From NCBI GenBank assembly GCA_947493695.1, contig CANLSF010000005.1, forward strand, positions 62,001 to 126,000: 64,000 bases of DNA. Direction: 5' to 3'. The notes under the pieces were generated by a model. The model was not told where the DNA came from. It saw nothing but the letters and a program-made list of their open reading frames with translations, and ran no database searches. A program made the position numbers and the translations under genes. Positions 16,851-26,790 of this stretch are shown here, piece by piece (the stretch's first letter is position 1; every line of letters begins with the position of its first letter). This DNA comes from an uncultured Kiloniellaceae bacterium. GTDB lineage: Bacteria > Pseudomonadota > Alphaproteobacteria > Kiloniellales > Kiloniellaceae.

Positions 16851-17690
16851 TTACCGGCCGTCGGGTTCCTGACGATCCGGGTAGGAAGAACCTCTGTCAG
16901 TCTCCTGAGAAGGAGTCACCGTTTCAGGTTCAATTTCCTCAGGCATGGAGGAACGCATCTTCCTGAAGGATATCTGTGCCATCGGGATGCTCGCAAAATA
17001 GACCAGTCCGGCCACACTGAGAGTCACCCAGGGTGTGCTCACCAGGAACGCCGCGAAGGCGCCGACAGCGATCAGAACAAATCCGACATGACGCAGGGGC
17101 ACCTTGATGCGTTTTGATGAGTAGGTTGGGATCTGGCTGACCATCAGGGCCGCAACACCGATAAATACGATACCGTTCAAAATCTGTGAGCGGAAGATGT
17201 CGTCGCCCAGCTTGAAGCTCAGAACCATCGGCAGAAGCATCAGGCCCGCACCTGCAGGCGCAGGCACACCAACAAAAAACTTACTGGACCAGGAAGGCGC
17301 GTCCTCCTGACTGAGCCCGGCGTTGAAGCGCGCAAGCCGGAGTGCACAACACATGGCGTAAACCAGCGCGAGTGCCCAGGCCAGACCGCCAAGATCATGC
17401 ATCGCCCAGAGATAGACAATGATCGCCGGAGTGACGCCGAAATTTACGAAGTCCGCCAGCGAATCCAGTTGGGCGCCAAATTCACTGGTGGCTTTCATCA
17501 GGCGCGCGACCGGCCCGTCCAGCCCGTCGATCACCATGGCAACGACAACCGCCGCAACGGCGACCTCCCAGCGCTCGTCCAACGCCCAGCGGATCGCGGT
17601 CATCCCGGCGCAGAGCCCCATTAAGGTGAGTGCGTTCGGAATCAAACGATTGATTGAAAGTCCACGCAGGCGGCGCCGACGCGTAGCCAT
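16851..17690 (-). CDS. pssA: CDP-diacylglycerol-serine O-phosphatidyltransferase
   Basis: Makes phosphatidylserine from CDP-diacylglycerol and serine in the inner membrane, the precursor of phosphatidylethanolamine. The 279-residue protein has the catalytic motif DGLDGPVARLMKAT followed by EFGAQLDSLADFVNFGVTP and about eight membrane helices. This is the type II (integral membrane) PssA of alphaproteobacteria. The C-terminal 30 residues are polar and rich in Glu/Pro. Its ATG directly follows the TAG stop of psd with no spacer, so the two enzymes of the pathway are almost certainly one transcriptional and translational unit. Confidence 0.94.
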   Translation of the reverse strand: MATRRRRLRGLSINRLIPNALTLMGLCAGMTAIRWALDERWEVAVAAVVVAMVIDGLDGPVARLMKATSEFGAQLDSLADFVNFGVTPAIIVYLWAMHDLGGLAWALALVYAMCCALRLARFNAGLSQEDAPSWSSKFFVGVPAPAGAGLMLLPMVLSFKLGDDIFRSQILNGIVFIGVAALMVSQIPTYSSKRIKVPLRHVGFVLIAVGAFAAFLVSTPWVTLSVAGLVYFASIPMAQISFRKMRSSMPEEIEPETVTPSQETDRGSSYPDRQEPDGR

Positions 17691-18392
17691 CTATCGAACC
17701 TCCCCCAATCGAATCTCTTCGCTCGACGTGAGATCGGCAATCACGGTCTCGCCACCGATCATCCGTTGCCCGACAGCGACCATGGGGGCAACGCCATCCG
17801 GCAGGTACACATCCGTGCGACTGCCAAAACGGATCAGACCGAATCGCTCGCCACCCCGCACAGACTGGCCGTGTGTCAGGGTGCAGATTATACGCCGCGC
17901 AATCAATCCGGCGATCTGCACGAAAACGATGTCGCGCCCGTCGCTTGTGGTCATGCGGACAGACTGGCGCTCGTTAAGGTCCGAAGCTTTGTCTTCGGCC
18001 GCGTTCAGAAACGCGCCCTCGTGATAAGCCAACTCAGTGATTGTGCCGTCCGTGGGCACGCGATTGACGTGCACATCAAACACACTCAGGAAAATGCTGA
18101 CGCGCGTAAGCGACACGTCACCCATCCCGAGTTCCGCAGGGGGCGTTGCCGGTCCAACGGCGGAAACCAGACCGTCGGCAGGACTCACGACTAACCCTGG
18201 GCGCACCGGTACAAAGCGGTCGGGATCGCGAAAGAAGTATGTACAGAACGCAGCGAGAAGCAGCCCGAGCCACACCAACGGCGGCCAGATCAGGGCAAAG
18301 ACCACGGCCAGCAAAAGCGCGCCGGCGATAAACGGCCAGCCAGCCCGGTTCACCGGGACCAGCACGTATTTCAGCACATTGTTCTCCATCAC
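17691..18392 (-). CDS. psd: Phosphatidylserine decarboxylase, short form
   Basis: Converts phosphatidylserine to phosphatidylethanolamine. The 233-residue proenzyme is the short bacterial/archaeal-like class. Two hydrophobic segments (residues 19-50) anchor it. HVNRVPTDGTI and YHEGAFLNAAEDKASDLNER are core motifs. The self-cleavage site is the Gly-Ser of GLIRFGSRTDVYLP, in place of LGST of the long class; the serine becomes the pyruvoyl group. It is the first gene of the psd-pssA-CDP-alcohol transferase operon on the minus strand. An ATG immediately downstream (second residue) could equally be the start. Confidence 0.93.
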   Translation of the reverse strand: MMENNVLKYVLVPVNRAGWPFIAGALLLAVVFALIWPPLVWLGLLLAAFCTYFFRDPDRFVPVRPGLVVSPADGLVSAVGPATPPAELGMGDVSLTRVSIFLSVFDVHVNRVPTDGTITELAYHEGAFLNAAEDKASDLNERQSVRMTTSDGRDIVFVQIAGLIARRIICTLTHGQSVRGGERFGLIRFGSRTDVYLPDGVAPMVAVGQRMIGGETVIADLTSSEEIRLGEVR

Positions 18393-18618
18393 ATAAAAAC
18401 CCGTAAATCCTCAAGGCATCATAGAGACCGCCCTACCCCACCGCAAACGCAGTGTCACGGATATTCACGTCTTCAAGCCTATTGAATCCAATGTTTTTGA
18501 ATTTGGACCGCACTCCGGATCAGCTCGACCGCCCAATGACTTCGCCTGGAATCCTTACACACGAAATTACAGAACCGTAAGTATCTCGAGTCGAGGGATC
18601 CCAGTCGTGGTCGTCACA

Positions 18619-18650
18619 AGCTGAAAGCCTCTCATTCGAGGCTCAAGCTT
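18619..18650 (-). terminator. Hairpin at the end of the LysM gene
   Basis: AGCCTC (18626-18631) and GAGGCT (18638-18643) pair around TCATTC, and outer AAGCT/AGCTT sequences extend the stem imperfectly. It overlaps the 3' end of the LysM gene. The downstream minus-strand T-run is short (GCTTTC), so efficiency is uncertain. Confidence 0.45.
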
Positions 18651-20092
18651 TATCCGTCACTGGGCAAACGAAAGATCTGACCTGGATAGATCAGATCGGG
18701 ATCCCGGATCTGTTCCCGGTTGATTTCATAGATCACAGTGTAGCGCGTCCCCTGGCCATAAGTCGTTCTGGCAATACGCCAGAGACTATTGCCCGGCTGC
18801 ACGGTTACAAAGTTTTCGTCCGGATGGCTTGCAATCGTGTCCGCCCGTGAAAACGGCGTTTCGACACGTGCCAGGACCTTTCCGTCGGTCTGTACCTGAT
18901 CAACCCTGAGCCGGTGTAACCCGACCGGAACCAGGTCTTCAGGAGTCATTGCCCAACGTCCGTCATCACCGGTCAGAGCTTCGCCAACGGGAATGTTGTC
19001 GAGATAAATAATCAGCGCAGCACCTGCATTTGCCCGGCCCCCGATAACCGCCCGACCGTCATCGTCGTAATCAACGGAATCCAGGAATAGATTACCGTTG
19101 CCGATACCTTCGCCGGCAGTGTTCGGTTTTTGCAGAATGCGCGCAGGTCCGGCTCCCTGGCGCGGTACGATCACAGCAATAGGCTCTTCAACGCCGGTAT
19201 CCGCAACCGCGACCTGACTGGGCGTGATCGGACTGTCGGGTGCATCGTTATTATCTTCCGAGGCATCGGGTAGCACATTGCCATCTGCCGCGCCGACATC
19301 TGTTTGTTGCAGCGTAGTCTCAGCTTGCTGCGCCGTAGCATCAGCGGCAGGCGTCGCATCCCGGGCCGTCTGAACGCGGTCCTGCGGCTCAGGCACTGCG
19401 ACGATTACAAGCTCGGCTGACTCAACCTGGGTTTCATCCGGCAGTCGCGCCGTCACCCCGAGGCTGTGACTTCCGGGAACCAATGGTATATCCAGGACCA
19501 GCACCCACTGACCGCGGGAATCCGCGGTGACAATGCCAAGGGGTGTGTCACCGTCGTAGATGGTCACCTCACTGCCGGCTGGTGCACGACCGGCCAGAAT
19601 TGCTTCGCCACTCTTTTCCACCCGCACCACATCGAATGACGGCGCATCGCCCGACGGTCTGGCGACAGTCTCGCTCTCGGCCTTTTCGATGATCCTGGCA
19701 ACAACCTGCGGCGTTCTAGGTTCCGGCGCAGAGGGTTCTGTCGCAACGGCTTGAGACGTCTGCTGATCTGCGGAAGGTGTCAGCCCCTGCCCGACCGCCG
19801 CCACCGGGTTTGCCGCGCTGGCCGTTTCTGTTTCACTGGATGATCCGGCGACACCGTCGGCAGGAGCCTCTTGGACGGGCGCGTTCACAACCACGGGCTC
19901 CTGCGGCGCAGGATTACCGTCTTGAATGACCGGGTTGCTTGAAGAGGTTACGCTGTCTGCGTCAGCGGGAAGAGCCTGCGGTGTCACAATCTGGACAGTG
20001 CTATCCGATCCTCCGCCCAGCCAATGGTAAACGCCAAAAGCTGCGGCAAATATCGCGATTACAACGACAGATACGAGACTAAGAAAACGCAA
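18650..20092 (-). CDS. LysM-domain envelope protein with a long disordered region
   Basis: A 480-residue protein anchored by one N-terminal membrane helix (residues 4-25). Residues 30-300 are low-complexity and rich in Ala, Pro, Glu, Gln and Thr. This stretch is interrupted by a bacterial Ig-like unit (EAILAGRAPAGSEVTIYDGDT onward), and a second copy follows at about residues 345-410 (AVIGGRANAGAALIIYLD). The C-terminus is a LysM peptidoglycan-binding domain (VQPGNSLWRIARTTYGQG to YPGQIFRLP). It probably spans the periplasm and touches peptidoglycan. The start is a TTG with GGGAG eight bases upstream; no ATG fits. Confidence 0.87.
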   Translation of the reverse strand: MRFLSLVSVVVIAIFAAAFGVYHWLGGGSDSTVQIVTPQALPADADSVTSSSNPVIQDGNPAPQEPVVVNAPVQEAPADGVAGSSSETETASAANPVAAVGQGLTPSADQQTSQAVATEPSAPEPRTPQVVARIIEKAESETVARPSGDAPSFDVVRVEKSGEAILAGRAPAGSEVTIYDGDTPLGIVTADSRGQWVLVLDIPLVPGSHSLGVTARLPDETQVESAELVIVAVPEPQDRVQTARDATPAADATAQQAETTLQQTDVGAADGNVLPDASEDNNDAPDSPITPSQVAVADTGVEEPIAVIVPRQGAGPARILQKPNTAGEGIGNGNLFLDSVDYDDDGRAVIGGRANAGAALIIYLDNIPVGEALTGDDGRWAMTPEDLVPVGLHRLRVDQVQTDGKVLARVETPFSRADTIASHPDENFVTVQPGNSLWRIARTTYGQGTRYTVIYEINREQIRDPDLIYPGQIFRLPSDG

Positions 20093-20432
20093 ACGCCCGA
20101 CTCCCTTCTTAAGTCACTAGCCTAGTACGCTCCCCCCGTGTATGCAATTACATCGCCACGCCAGAGAATCAAAACAAAAGCAAGCCGGTGTCCGTACAAA
20201 AACATTGTTACTTATCTGCATGTTAAACCGGTTTTTTACAGTTTTGTGGGTCATACAGATTTAATGCAGAACATCAAGCAGCACAGCTCTGGCGATTCGC
20301 AAGCATTTCAACAGCTAATCCGGCACGGCTCATAGGTAGGTCCGATTCGATACGATCGCCGTTATTCTCACCTGCATTTGAACAGCCTCACAGCATATGT
20401 GTCATTCAGTCTCGTTCTAAGGAGCCGCTACC
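20093..20432. other. Divergent intergenic region, little to assign
   Basis: This lies between the LysM gene (-) and the LOG-family gene (+). Apart from a 10-bp palindrome, AAACCGGTTT near 20225, I see nothing specific. A short plus-strand frame at 20138-20335 has no ribosome-binding site and ordinary intergenic composition. Confidence 0.3.
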
Positions 20433-21017
20433 ATGTCTCAAATATCCGCCCTTTGTATTTACTGCGGTGCCTCTCAGAACGTTGATCCAAGGCATCTTGA
20501 GAAAGCAGATGAATTAGGCCGCGTAACGGCTGGAAAAGGCGTGGAACTTGTTTATGGAGGCGGTCACTCGGGGATGATGGGTGCTGCAGCAGATGGCGCG
20601 CTTAGGGCCGGTGGACGGGTAACCGGAATCATCCCGGAACACCTAAAGGAACGCGAAGCCGCCCACAGCGGCGTGACAGAGATGATCGTCGTCGATTCCA
20701 TGCACGTCAGAAAACAAAAGATGTTCGAGCGCTCGGACGCGTTCTGCGTTCTGCCGGGTGGTCTCGGGACACTCGACGAAACCTTTGAAATCATTACATG
20801 GAAACAGCTTGGTCTGCATGACAAGCCCATCATTCTGCTGAACCTGTACGGCTTCTGGGATCCTTTGATGGAGATGGTCCAACGTCAGGTTAAGGGCGGG
20901 TATCTTCACGACGACCCCGAATACCTCTTTTCGCTCGCAAACGATATTGAAGACGTATTCACTGCAATCGCAAACTCAAAGGAAGCCAGGGTAAAGTCCG
21001 ACAGCTCTCGTCTGTAA
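20433..21017 (+). CDS. LOG-family nucleotide 5'-monophosphate phosphoribohydrolase
   Basis: A 194-residue Rossmann-like protein with the LOG signature PGGLGTLDETFEIITW (residues about 109-124) and VYGGGHSGMMGAAADGAL near the N-terminus. The catalytic Arg/Glu pair lies in MHVRKQKMFE and TLDE. Plant and bacterial LOG enzymes release adenine-type bases from their riboside 5'-monophosphates, for example to activate cytokinins. In free-living bacteria the activity on AMP and related nucleotides, or a salvage/stress role, is more likely. AGGAG lies seven bases before the start. It is monocistronic. Confidence 0.9.
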   Translation: MSQISALCIYCGASQNVDPRHLEKADELGRVTAGKGVELVYGGGHSGMMGAAADGALRAGGRVTGIIPEHLKEREAAHSGVTEMIVVDSMHVRKQKMFERSDAFCVLPGGLGTLDETFEIITWKQLGLHDKPIILLNLYGFWDPLMEMVQRQVKGGYLHDDPEYLFSLANDIEDVFTAIANSKEARVKSDSSRL

Positions 21018-21264
21018 CAGTGAAGAACCCGCGTATCCTCAAGAGTTACGACCGCATTTTTTCTTTCGCTGGCTGCAGTCAAACCCGGCTCAATCGCCTG
21101 TTTGGCGTCAAATTACATAACATTTCTGCGACTTTTCGCAGGTGCGAGGTAAGTCGCCTTGCGTGGCCGTAAAAGACTGCTATGTTTCCGCCACTTTTCG
21201 ATATCGGCCTTTCCGGACGGCACGTCGGGACGAGGCGATTCAGGGCGCAATTCCGGAGGAACAT

Positions 21265-22479
21265 ATGGCTAAGATCAAAGTCCAAAACCCCATTGTCGAA
21301 CTTGACGGCGATGAAATGACCCGCATCATCTGGGCAAAGATCAAAGAGACCTTGATCCTGCCTTATCTGGACATTGATCTTAAATACTATGACCTCTCGG
21401 TCGAAAGCCGCGACGCAACGGACGACCAGATCACCATCGATTCCGCAAACGCGATCAAGGAACATGGTGTCGGCGTCAAATGCGCGACCATTACGCCTGA
21501 CGAAGCCCGGGTCGAAGAATTCAAACTGAAAAAGATGTGGCGTTCCCCGAACGGCACAATTCGGAACATTCTCGGCGGTACCGTGTTCCGTCAGCCGATC
21601 ATCATGAACAATGTCCCGCGTCTGGTGCCCGGATGGACACAGCCGATTGTGATCGGCCGTCATGCCTTCGGCGACCAATACCGTGCCACTGACATGGTTG
21701 TGCCCGGTCCCGGTAAACTGACCATGACATTCCAGCCGTCTGACGGCGGCGAAGCCGTAACCCATGAAGTCTATGACTTCCCGGCCGGTGGTGTCGCCAT
21801 GAGCATGTATAACCTGGATGAGTCCATTCGCGGCTTCGCCCGGGCCTGCATGAACTACGGCCTTGATCTCGGCTGGCCTGTGTACCTCTCGACCAAGAAT
21901 ACGATCCTCAAGGCCTACGACGGGCGTTTCAAGGACATCTTCCAGGAAATCTTCGACACCGAGTTTGCAGACAAGTTTGCGCAAAAGGGCCTTTCTTACG
22001 AACACCGCCTGATCGACGACATGGTTGCCGCCGCGATGAAGTGGTCCGGTGGCTTTGTCTGGGCCTGTAAGAACTACGACGGTGACGTTCAGTCCGACGT
22101 TGTCGCCCAGGGCTTTGGTTCGCTCGGCCTGATGACGTCTGTCCTGATGACACCCGACGGCAAGACCGTTGAAGCCGAGGCTGCGCACGGCACCGTCACC
22201 CGGCATTACCGGATGCACCAGCAAGGTAAGCCGACTTCGACCAACCCGATTGCCTCGATCTTCGCCTGGACGCGCGGCCTTAAGTACCGTGGCGCCTTCG
22301 ACAACACGCCGGAAGTAAGCGACTTTGCCGAAACCGTAGAGAAGGTCTGCATCGAGACTGTCGAGAGTGGCTTTATGACCAAGGATCTCGCGTTGTTGAT
22401 CTCGCCGGATCAGAAATGGCTGACGACAGAAGAGTTCATGGCCAAGATCGACGAAAATCTCAAGAAAACGATGAGCTGA
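21265..22479 (+). CDS. icd: NADP-dependent isocitrate dehydrogenase
   Basis: Oxidatively decarboxylates isocitrate to 2-oxoglutarate in the TCA cycle. The start at 21265 has GGAGGA six bases upstream and gives [23 protein letters not shown], the standard N-terminus of the eukaryote-like homodimeric class. The frame continues upstream without support. At 404 residues it is the normal size. Other landmarks are [12 protein letters not shown]-like substrate segments, [15 protein letters not shown], and [20 protein letters not shown] near the metal site. The nucleotide-binding part ends in [10 protein letters not shown]. Two peptidyl-prolyl isomerase genes follow, the first only nine bases away. 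Confidence 0.96.
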   Translation: MAKIKVQNPIVELDGDEMTRIIWAKIKETLILPYLDIDLKYYDLSVESRDATDDQITIDSANAIKEHGVGVKCATITPDEARVEEFKLKKMWRSPNGTIRNILGGTVFRQPIIMNNVPRLVPGWTQPIVIGRHAFGDQYRATDMVVPGPGKLTMTFQPSDGGEAVTHEVYDFPAGGVAMSMYNLDESIRGFARACMNYGLDLGWPVYLSTKNTILKAYDGRFKDIFQEIFDTEFADKFAQKGLSYEHRLIDDMVAAAMKWSGGFVWACKNYDGDVQSDVVAQGFGSLGLMTSVLMTPDGKTVEAEAAHGTVTRHYRMHQQGKPTSTNPIASIFAWTRGLKYRGAFDNTPEVSDFAETVEKVCIETVESGFMTKDLALLISPDQKWLTTEEFMAKIDENLKKTMS

Positions 22480-22488
22480 GGAAAATCC

Positions 22489-23037
22489 ATGCGGTTTTTT
22501 ACGACCCTTGCAGCTGTGCTATTCAGCGCAGTCCTGAGCGTGAGTACAGCCCAGGCCGCTGACCCGGAGAATACACTTGTCATGGAATTGCCGGCTGGGC
22601 AGGTCCTGATTGCCCTGCGTCCTGATCTGGCCCCCAAGCATGTGGCCCGGATCAAGGAACTGGTGCGCGAAGGCTATTACGATGGGCACGTGTTTCACCG
22701 TGTAATCGATGGCTTCATGGCTCAGACCGGCGACCCCACAGGTACCGGCAGAGGTGGATCCGGTCAGAAGATCGACGCTGAATTCACGCGCGAGCCTTTC
22801 AAACGCGGCACCGTTGGCATGGCCCGGTCCAGCAATCCGGATTCTGCTGACAGCCAGTTTTTCATCGTCTTCGAGCGCGCAAGCCACCTGGACACACAGT
22901 ACACCGTATGGGGCGAAGTCGTATCGGGCATGCAGTTCGTCGACAAGCTCCAGAAGGCCCCGCGAGGTCGCCAGAGCGGCTCTGTTGACAATCCGGATGC
23001 TATGAGCAGCCTGAAAGTTCAGGCCGACGTTCAATAG
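22489..23037 (+). CDS. Exported cyclophilin-type peptidyl-prolyl isomerase
   Basis: Accelerates cis-trans isomerisation of Xaa-Pro bonds, here in the periplasm: a 23-residue signal peptide (FFTTLAAVLFSAVLSVSTAQA) precedes the domain. Cyclophilin motifs are YYDGHVFHRVIDGFMAQTGDPTG (catalytic Arg in FHRV), GTVGMARSSNPDSADSQFFI and WGEVVSGMQFVDKL. At 182 residues it is a compact bacterial form. It starts nine bases after icd with AGGAAA as ribosome-binding site, so it is probably co-transcribed with it. It is about as similar in DNA to the next gene as expected for a tandem duplicate. Confidence 0.94.
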   Translation: MRFFTTLAAVLFSAVLSVSTAQAADPENTLVMELPAGQVLIALRPDLAPKHVARIKELVREGYYDGHVFHRVIDGFMAQTGDPTGTGRGGSGQKIDAEFTREPFKRGTVGMARSSNPDSADSQFFIVFERASHLDTQYTVWGEVVSGMQFVDKLQKAPRGRQSGSVDNPDAMSSLKVQADVQ

Positions 23038-23085
23038 GCGCAGTTGTCGCCCTATAGACGCCAGACCCGAAATCTATCAATGAAA

Positions 23086-23105
23086 GGGCCCGCAACTGCG
23101 GGCCC
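23086..23105. other. Strong GC hairpin between the two cyclophilin genes
   Basis: GGGCCCGC and GCGGGCCC form a perfect 8-bp stem with an AACT loop, 25 bases before the ppiB start. The flanks carry no T-run, so it is unlikely to be an efficient intrinsic terminator. An mRNA-stability or processing element between two genes expressed at different levels is a reasonable guess. Confidence 0.5.
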
Positions 23106-23129
23106 TGTGACGAAAAAGAGAGACCTACC

Positions 23130-23618
23130 ATGACCGACAACGCCGAAGACACAATGGTCATCGCACTCGAATGGGGCGAAGTCGTTATTAATCTGCGCCC
23201 TGATCTTGCGCCGAACCATGTTGCCAGAATCAAAGAGCTGGTCCGCGAAGGTTTTTATGACGGCATCGTGTTCCACCGCGTCATGGATGGCTTCATGGCA
23301 CAGACCGGCGACCCGACCGGAACGGGAACAGGCGGTTCCGGCAAAAAGCTGGGTGCCGAATTCACCGAAGAGAACTTCGGACGCGGCACGGTTGGCATGG
23401 CTCGCGCCAACCACCCGGATACCGGCGACAGCCAGTTCTTCATCTGCCTGGACGACGCCAGCTTCCTGAATGGCCAGTACACCGTCTGGGGTGAAGTCAC
23501 TGAAGGTATGGATCACGTCGACCGGATCAAGAAAGCGCCAGCCGGAAGCCAGAGCGGTCAGGTCGAAGATCCGGACGCTATGGTGACTGTCCGCATCAAG
23601 GCCGATATTGACGCCTGA
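23130..23618 (+). CDS. ppiB: Cytoplasmic cyclophilin-type peptidyl-prolyl isomerase
   Basis: A 162-residue cyclophilin without a signal peptide, so it acts in the cytosol. It repeats the preceding gene almost motif for motif: FYDGIVFHRVMDGFMAQTGDPTGTG, GRGTVGMARANHPDTGDSQFFI and YTVWGEVTEGMDHVDRI. The exported copy and this one therefore look like a tandem duplication in which one copy gained or lost a signal sequence. AGAGAGACC lies before the ATG. A strong bidirectional terminator follows, closing the icd-ppi-ppiB unit against the converging alaS. Confidence 0.94.
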   Translation: MTDNAEDTMVIALEWGEVVINLRPDLAPNHVARIKELVREGFYDGIVFHRVMDGFMAQTGDPTGTGTGGSGKKLGAEFTEENFGRGTVGMARANHPDTGDSQFFICLDDASFLNGQYTVWGEVTEGMDHVDRIKKAPAGSQSGQVEDPDAMVTVRIKADIDA

Positions 23619-23700
23619 CGCCGGTCACGTTCAAAGAAACGCGATAGGTGCTAAAGCCGGATCGAGCGTGACCTATACGCCTCCTCTCAGGCTCTAAAAC

Positions 23701-23750
23701 AAAAAGCCCGCCAGATAGCCGAAAATTCGGCATCCTGGCGGGCTTTTTTG
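23701..23750. terminator. Bidirectional rho-independent terminator
   Basis: AAAAAGCCCGCCAG pairs with CTGGCGGGCTTTTTT, giving a 13-14 bp stem. The loop contains a second small stem (GCCGAA/TTCGGC). The T-run on one strand and the A-run on the other serve ppiB (+) and alaS (-). Confidence 0.93.
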
Positions 23751-23792
23751 TCAAATACAGAAGCGACGGTGTCGCGACAAAGGCAGTTGCGA

Positions 23793-26447
23793 TCAGCCGC
23801 CGGCAATCGCCGTTTCAACGGCTGTAATCGCGGCGTTGGCGGCCGTCGCATCGGGACCGCCCGCCTGGGCCATATCAGGGCGTCCGCCACCGCCACGGCC
23901 CCCCAGAGCTTCCGAGCCGACACGGACCAGATCCACGGCAGAGTAGCGGCTGGTCAGATCTTCCGTGACGCCAACCACAATAGAGGCCTTGCCTTCGTTG
24001 ACCGCAATCAGGGCCACAACGCCACTGCCGATCTGCTTCTTCAGATCGTCTGCGGTGGCTTTGAGATCTTTTGCAGGCACGCCATCGAGAACCCGAGCCG
24101 CCAGCTTGATACCCGCGATCTCCTTGGCCGCGTCTTCAGCAGCTCCACCACCGGTCGAGAGCTTACGGCGCGTCTCCGTGAGTTCTCGCTCAAGCTTACG
24201 GCGTTCGTCCATCAGGCTCTGGATCCGACCGGGCAGATCGCCGGGCGCCACCTTGAGCGTGGCGGCCGCCTCGCTCAGGAGGTTGTCCTGACGGGCGGTG
24301 TAGTCGATGGCCGCCTGCCCCGCCAGCGCCTCGATCCTGCGGACGCCTGACGCCAGGGCGCCTTCACCCGTGATCTTGACGAACCCGATATCGCCCACGC
24401 GCGTCACATGTGTGCCGCCGCAAAGCTCTGTCGAGTAGACAGCGCCGTCTTTGTCTTTGTCCTCGCCGCCCATGGAAAGCACGCGAACCTCATCGCCGTA
24501 CTTTTCGCCGAAAAGCGCAAGAGCACCAGCGGCAATCGCCTCATCGGGCGTCATATAACGGGTCGTGACCGCAGCGTTGTCCCGAATACGCTCGTTGACC
24601 TCATTCTCAACGGCCTGGAGATCCGCGGCCTCAATGGCTTTGGGATGGCTGATATCGAACCGCAGGCGGTCAGGCGCGACCAGAGAGCCCTTCTGGGTCA
24701 CATGACTGCCCAGACGGCGCCGTAATGCCTCGTGCAGCAGGTGGGTCGCGGAGTGATGTGCGCGCAAAGCGGAGCGCCGCTCGCCGTCGATAGTCATTTC
24801 GACCGCCGTATCGACTTTCAGCATACCAGAGGTCACCTTGCCGATATGAACAAAGACCGTGCCCAGCTTCTTCTGCGTGTCGATAATTTCGACCCGGGTG
24901 TCGCCGTCGCTCACCAAGACGCCGGTATCGCCCATCTGACCACCGGATTCGCCGTAAAAAGGCGTCTGGTTGGTAATCACCATGACGTCCTCTCCGGCTT
25001 CGGCGGCCTCAACCTCCTTGCCGTTCACCAGAATTGCCGTGACCTGGCCCTCAGCGGTTTCGGTGTCGTACCCCAGGAAGTCGGTTCCACCGAGACGCTC
25101 GTGCAGATCGAACCACAGAGTCTCGGTTGCGGCTTCACCTGATCCGGTCCAGGCCTTGCGGGCAGCGGCACGCTGGCGTTCCATAGCCGTGTTGAAGCCC
25201 TCGACATCGACCGTCTGACCCTGATTGCGCAGAATGTCCTGCGTAAGGTCCAGGGGGAACCCGAAGGTGTCATAGAGCTTGAAGGCAACCTCGCCGTCCA
25301 AAGCCCGGCCTTCGCCCAGCTTTTCGGTCTCGCCTGAGAGCAGCTTCATGCCCCGGTCCAGAGTTTGACTAAAGCGGCCCTCTTCAAGCTTCAGTGTTTC
25401 TGAGATCAGGGCTTCGGCACGTTTGAGCTCCGGAAACGCCTGTCCCATCATTTCGACCAGCGTCGGCACCAGCCGCCAGATCATCGGGTCCTTGACGCCC
25501 AGCAAGTGAACGTGACGCATGGCCCGGCGCATAATCCGGCGTAAGACATAGCCGCGGCCATCATTGGAGGGCAGCACGCCATCGGCGATCAGAAAAGCCG
25601 TCGAGCGCAGGTGATCGGCGATCACCCGGTGCGATACGGCGTGCTCACCGTCAGCAGATACGTTGGACGTCTCCGCAGAGGCCTCGATAATTGTGCGCAG
25701 CAGGTCGATATCGTAGTTATCGTGCTTGCCTTGCAGGATCGCGGTCAGGCGCTCCAGTCCCATGCCGGTATCGATGGAAGGCCGCGGCAGGCTGACGCGG
25801 TTCTCCTTGTCGAGCTGCTCGAATTGCATAAAGACGAGATTCCAGACTTCGATAAAGCGGTCGCCGTCTTCATCAGGACTACCAGGAGGGCCACCGGGAA
25901 TAGCCTCGCCGTGATCGAAGAAGATCTCAGAGCAGGGACCACAGGGGCCGGTATCGCCCATCGCCCAGAAATTATCCGATGTCGGAATGCGAATTACCTT
26001 GTCGTCGCTCAACCCGGCAATCTTTTTCCAGAGACCGGCCGCCTCTTCATCCTCGGAATAGACCGTAACAAGCAGCTTTTCCGCGGGTAGACCGTAAACC
26101 TTGGTGATCAGGTCCCAGGCCATCTCGATGGCTTGATCCTTGAAGTAATCACCGAAGGAAAAGTTGCCCAGCATCTCGAAAAAGGTGTGATGGCGGGCCG
26201 TATGGCCGACATTTTCCAGATCATTGTGCTTTCCACCGGCGCGCACGCACTTCTGCGAAGTCGTCGCGCGGCTGTATGGCCTGTTCTCCTGCCCGGTGAA
26301 GACATTCTTGAACTGCACCATACCGGCATTGGTGAACATCAGTGTCGGGTCGTTCCGCGGCACAAGCGGTGACGACGCAACGATCTCATGTCCGTTTTTG
26401 CCAAAATAATCCAGGAATGTACTTCTAATCTCGTTACCGCTGGTCAT
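23793..26447 (-). CDS. alaS: Alanyl-tRNA synthetase
   Basis: Charges tRNA-Ala. The 884-residue protein has every expected part. The class II core shows [36 protein letters not shown] and [15 protein letters not shown]. The editing domain carries zinc motifs HHSATHLLH and CGGTHV. A coiled coil ([18 protein letters not shown]) leads to the C-terminal DHHA1/C-Ala domain, ending in [16 protein letters not shown]. Length is normal. It converges on ppiB and is divergent from the IalB-like gene. Alphaproteobacteria often have recA next to alaS, as here with one gene between. Confidence 0.97.
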   Translation of the reverse strand: MTSGNEIRSTFLDYFGKNGHEIVASSPLVPRNDPTLMFTNAGMVQFKNVFTGQENRPYSRATTSQKCVRAGGKHNDLENVGHTARHHTFFEMLGNFSFGDYFKDQAIEMAWDLITKVYGLPAEKLLVTVYSEDEEAAGLWKKIAGLSDDKVIRIPTSDNFWAMGDTGPCGPCSEIFFDHGEAIPGGPPGSPDEDGDRFIEVWNLVFMQFEQLDKENRVSLPRPSIDTGMGLERLTAILQGKHDNYDIDLLRTIIEASAETSNVSADGEHAVSHRVIADHLRSTAFLIADGVLPSNDGRGYVLRRIMRRAMRHVHLLGVKDPMIWRLVPTLVEMMGQAFPELKRAEALISETLKLEEGRFSQTLDRGMKLLSGETEKLGEGRALDGEVAFKLYDTFGFPLDLTQDILRNQGQTVDVEGFNTAMERQRAAARKAWTGSGEAATETLWFDLHERLGGTDFLGYDTETAEGQVTAILVNGKEVEAAEAGEDVMVITNQTPFYGESGGQMGDTGVLVSDGDTRVEIIDTQKKLGTVFVHIGKVTSGMLKVDTAVEMTIDGERRSALRAHHSATHLLHEALRRRLGSHVTQKGSLVAPDRLRFDISHPKAIEAADLQAVENEVNERIRDNAAVTTRYMTPDEAIAAGALALFGEKYGDEVRVLSMGGEDKDKDGAVYSTELCGGTHVTRVGDIGFVKITGEGALASGVRRIEALAGQAAIDYTARQDNLLSEAAATLKVAPGDLPGRIQSLMDERRKLERELTETRRKLSTGGGAAEDAAKEIAGIKLAARVLDGVPAKDLKATADDLKKQIGSGVVALIAVNEGKASIVVGVTEDLTSRYSAVDLVRVGSEALGGRGGGGRPDMAQAGGPDATAANAAITAVETAIAGG

Positions 26448-26790
26448 GGTCTGATTTCATCTCTCAACCGCTGGAATCGGCTCTTTCCGATACCTGAGCG
26501 AACCTAACATAAGGGCTCGGTTTGTAGCCTGCCATCCCGGGACTGTCCAGCAAGCACGGATTTGTGTTTCCGCGAAAGCCCTGGCGCCTATGACAAAGCA
26601 TCGCAGGCGATTTACGACTAAATCCCCAATACCCCACGTCCTGAGTGTGTTTTCGGAACGCCATCCCCTCACCCGACGAAAGATATGCCTGAAACAAACG
26701 CAGATTTGATTGGAAATAATGGCGTTTCTGACACGAAATTAGCTCGGGTAGACGGTTCCCAATACAATGCAAAGGTTCTAGGATCGCGCG
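26448..26790. other. Divergent intergenic region, nothing assigned
   Basis: This lies between alaS (-) and the IalB-like gene (+). Open frames crossing it on both strands have no plausible start signals and unusual Cys/Arg-rich composition. I regard it as promoter DNA only. No T-box-like or other leader structure was recognised upstream of alaS. Confidence 0.3.

Noticed and set aside
21079-22224. 381-residue minus-strand frame opposite icd
   Set aside because: icd is unmistakable, and the antisense frame arises from its GC-rich third positions.
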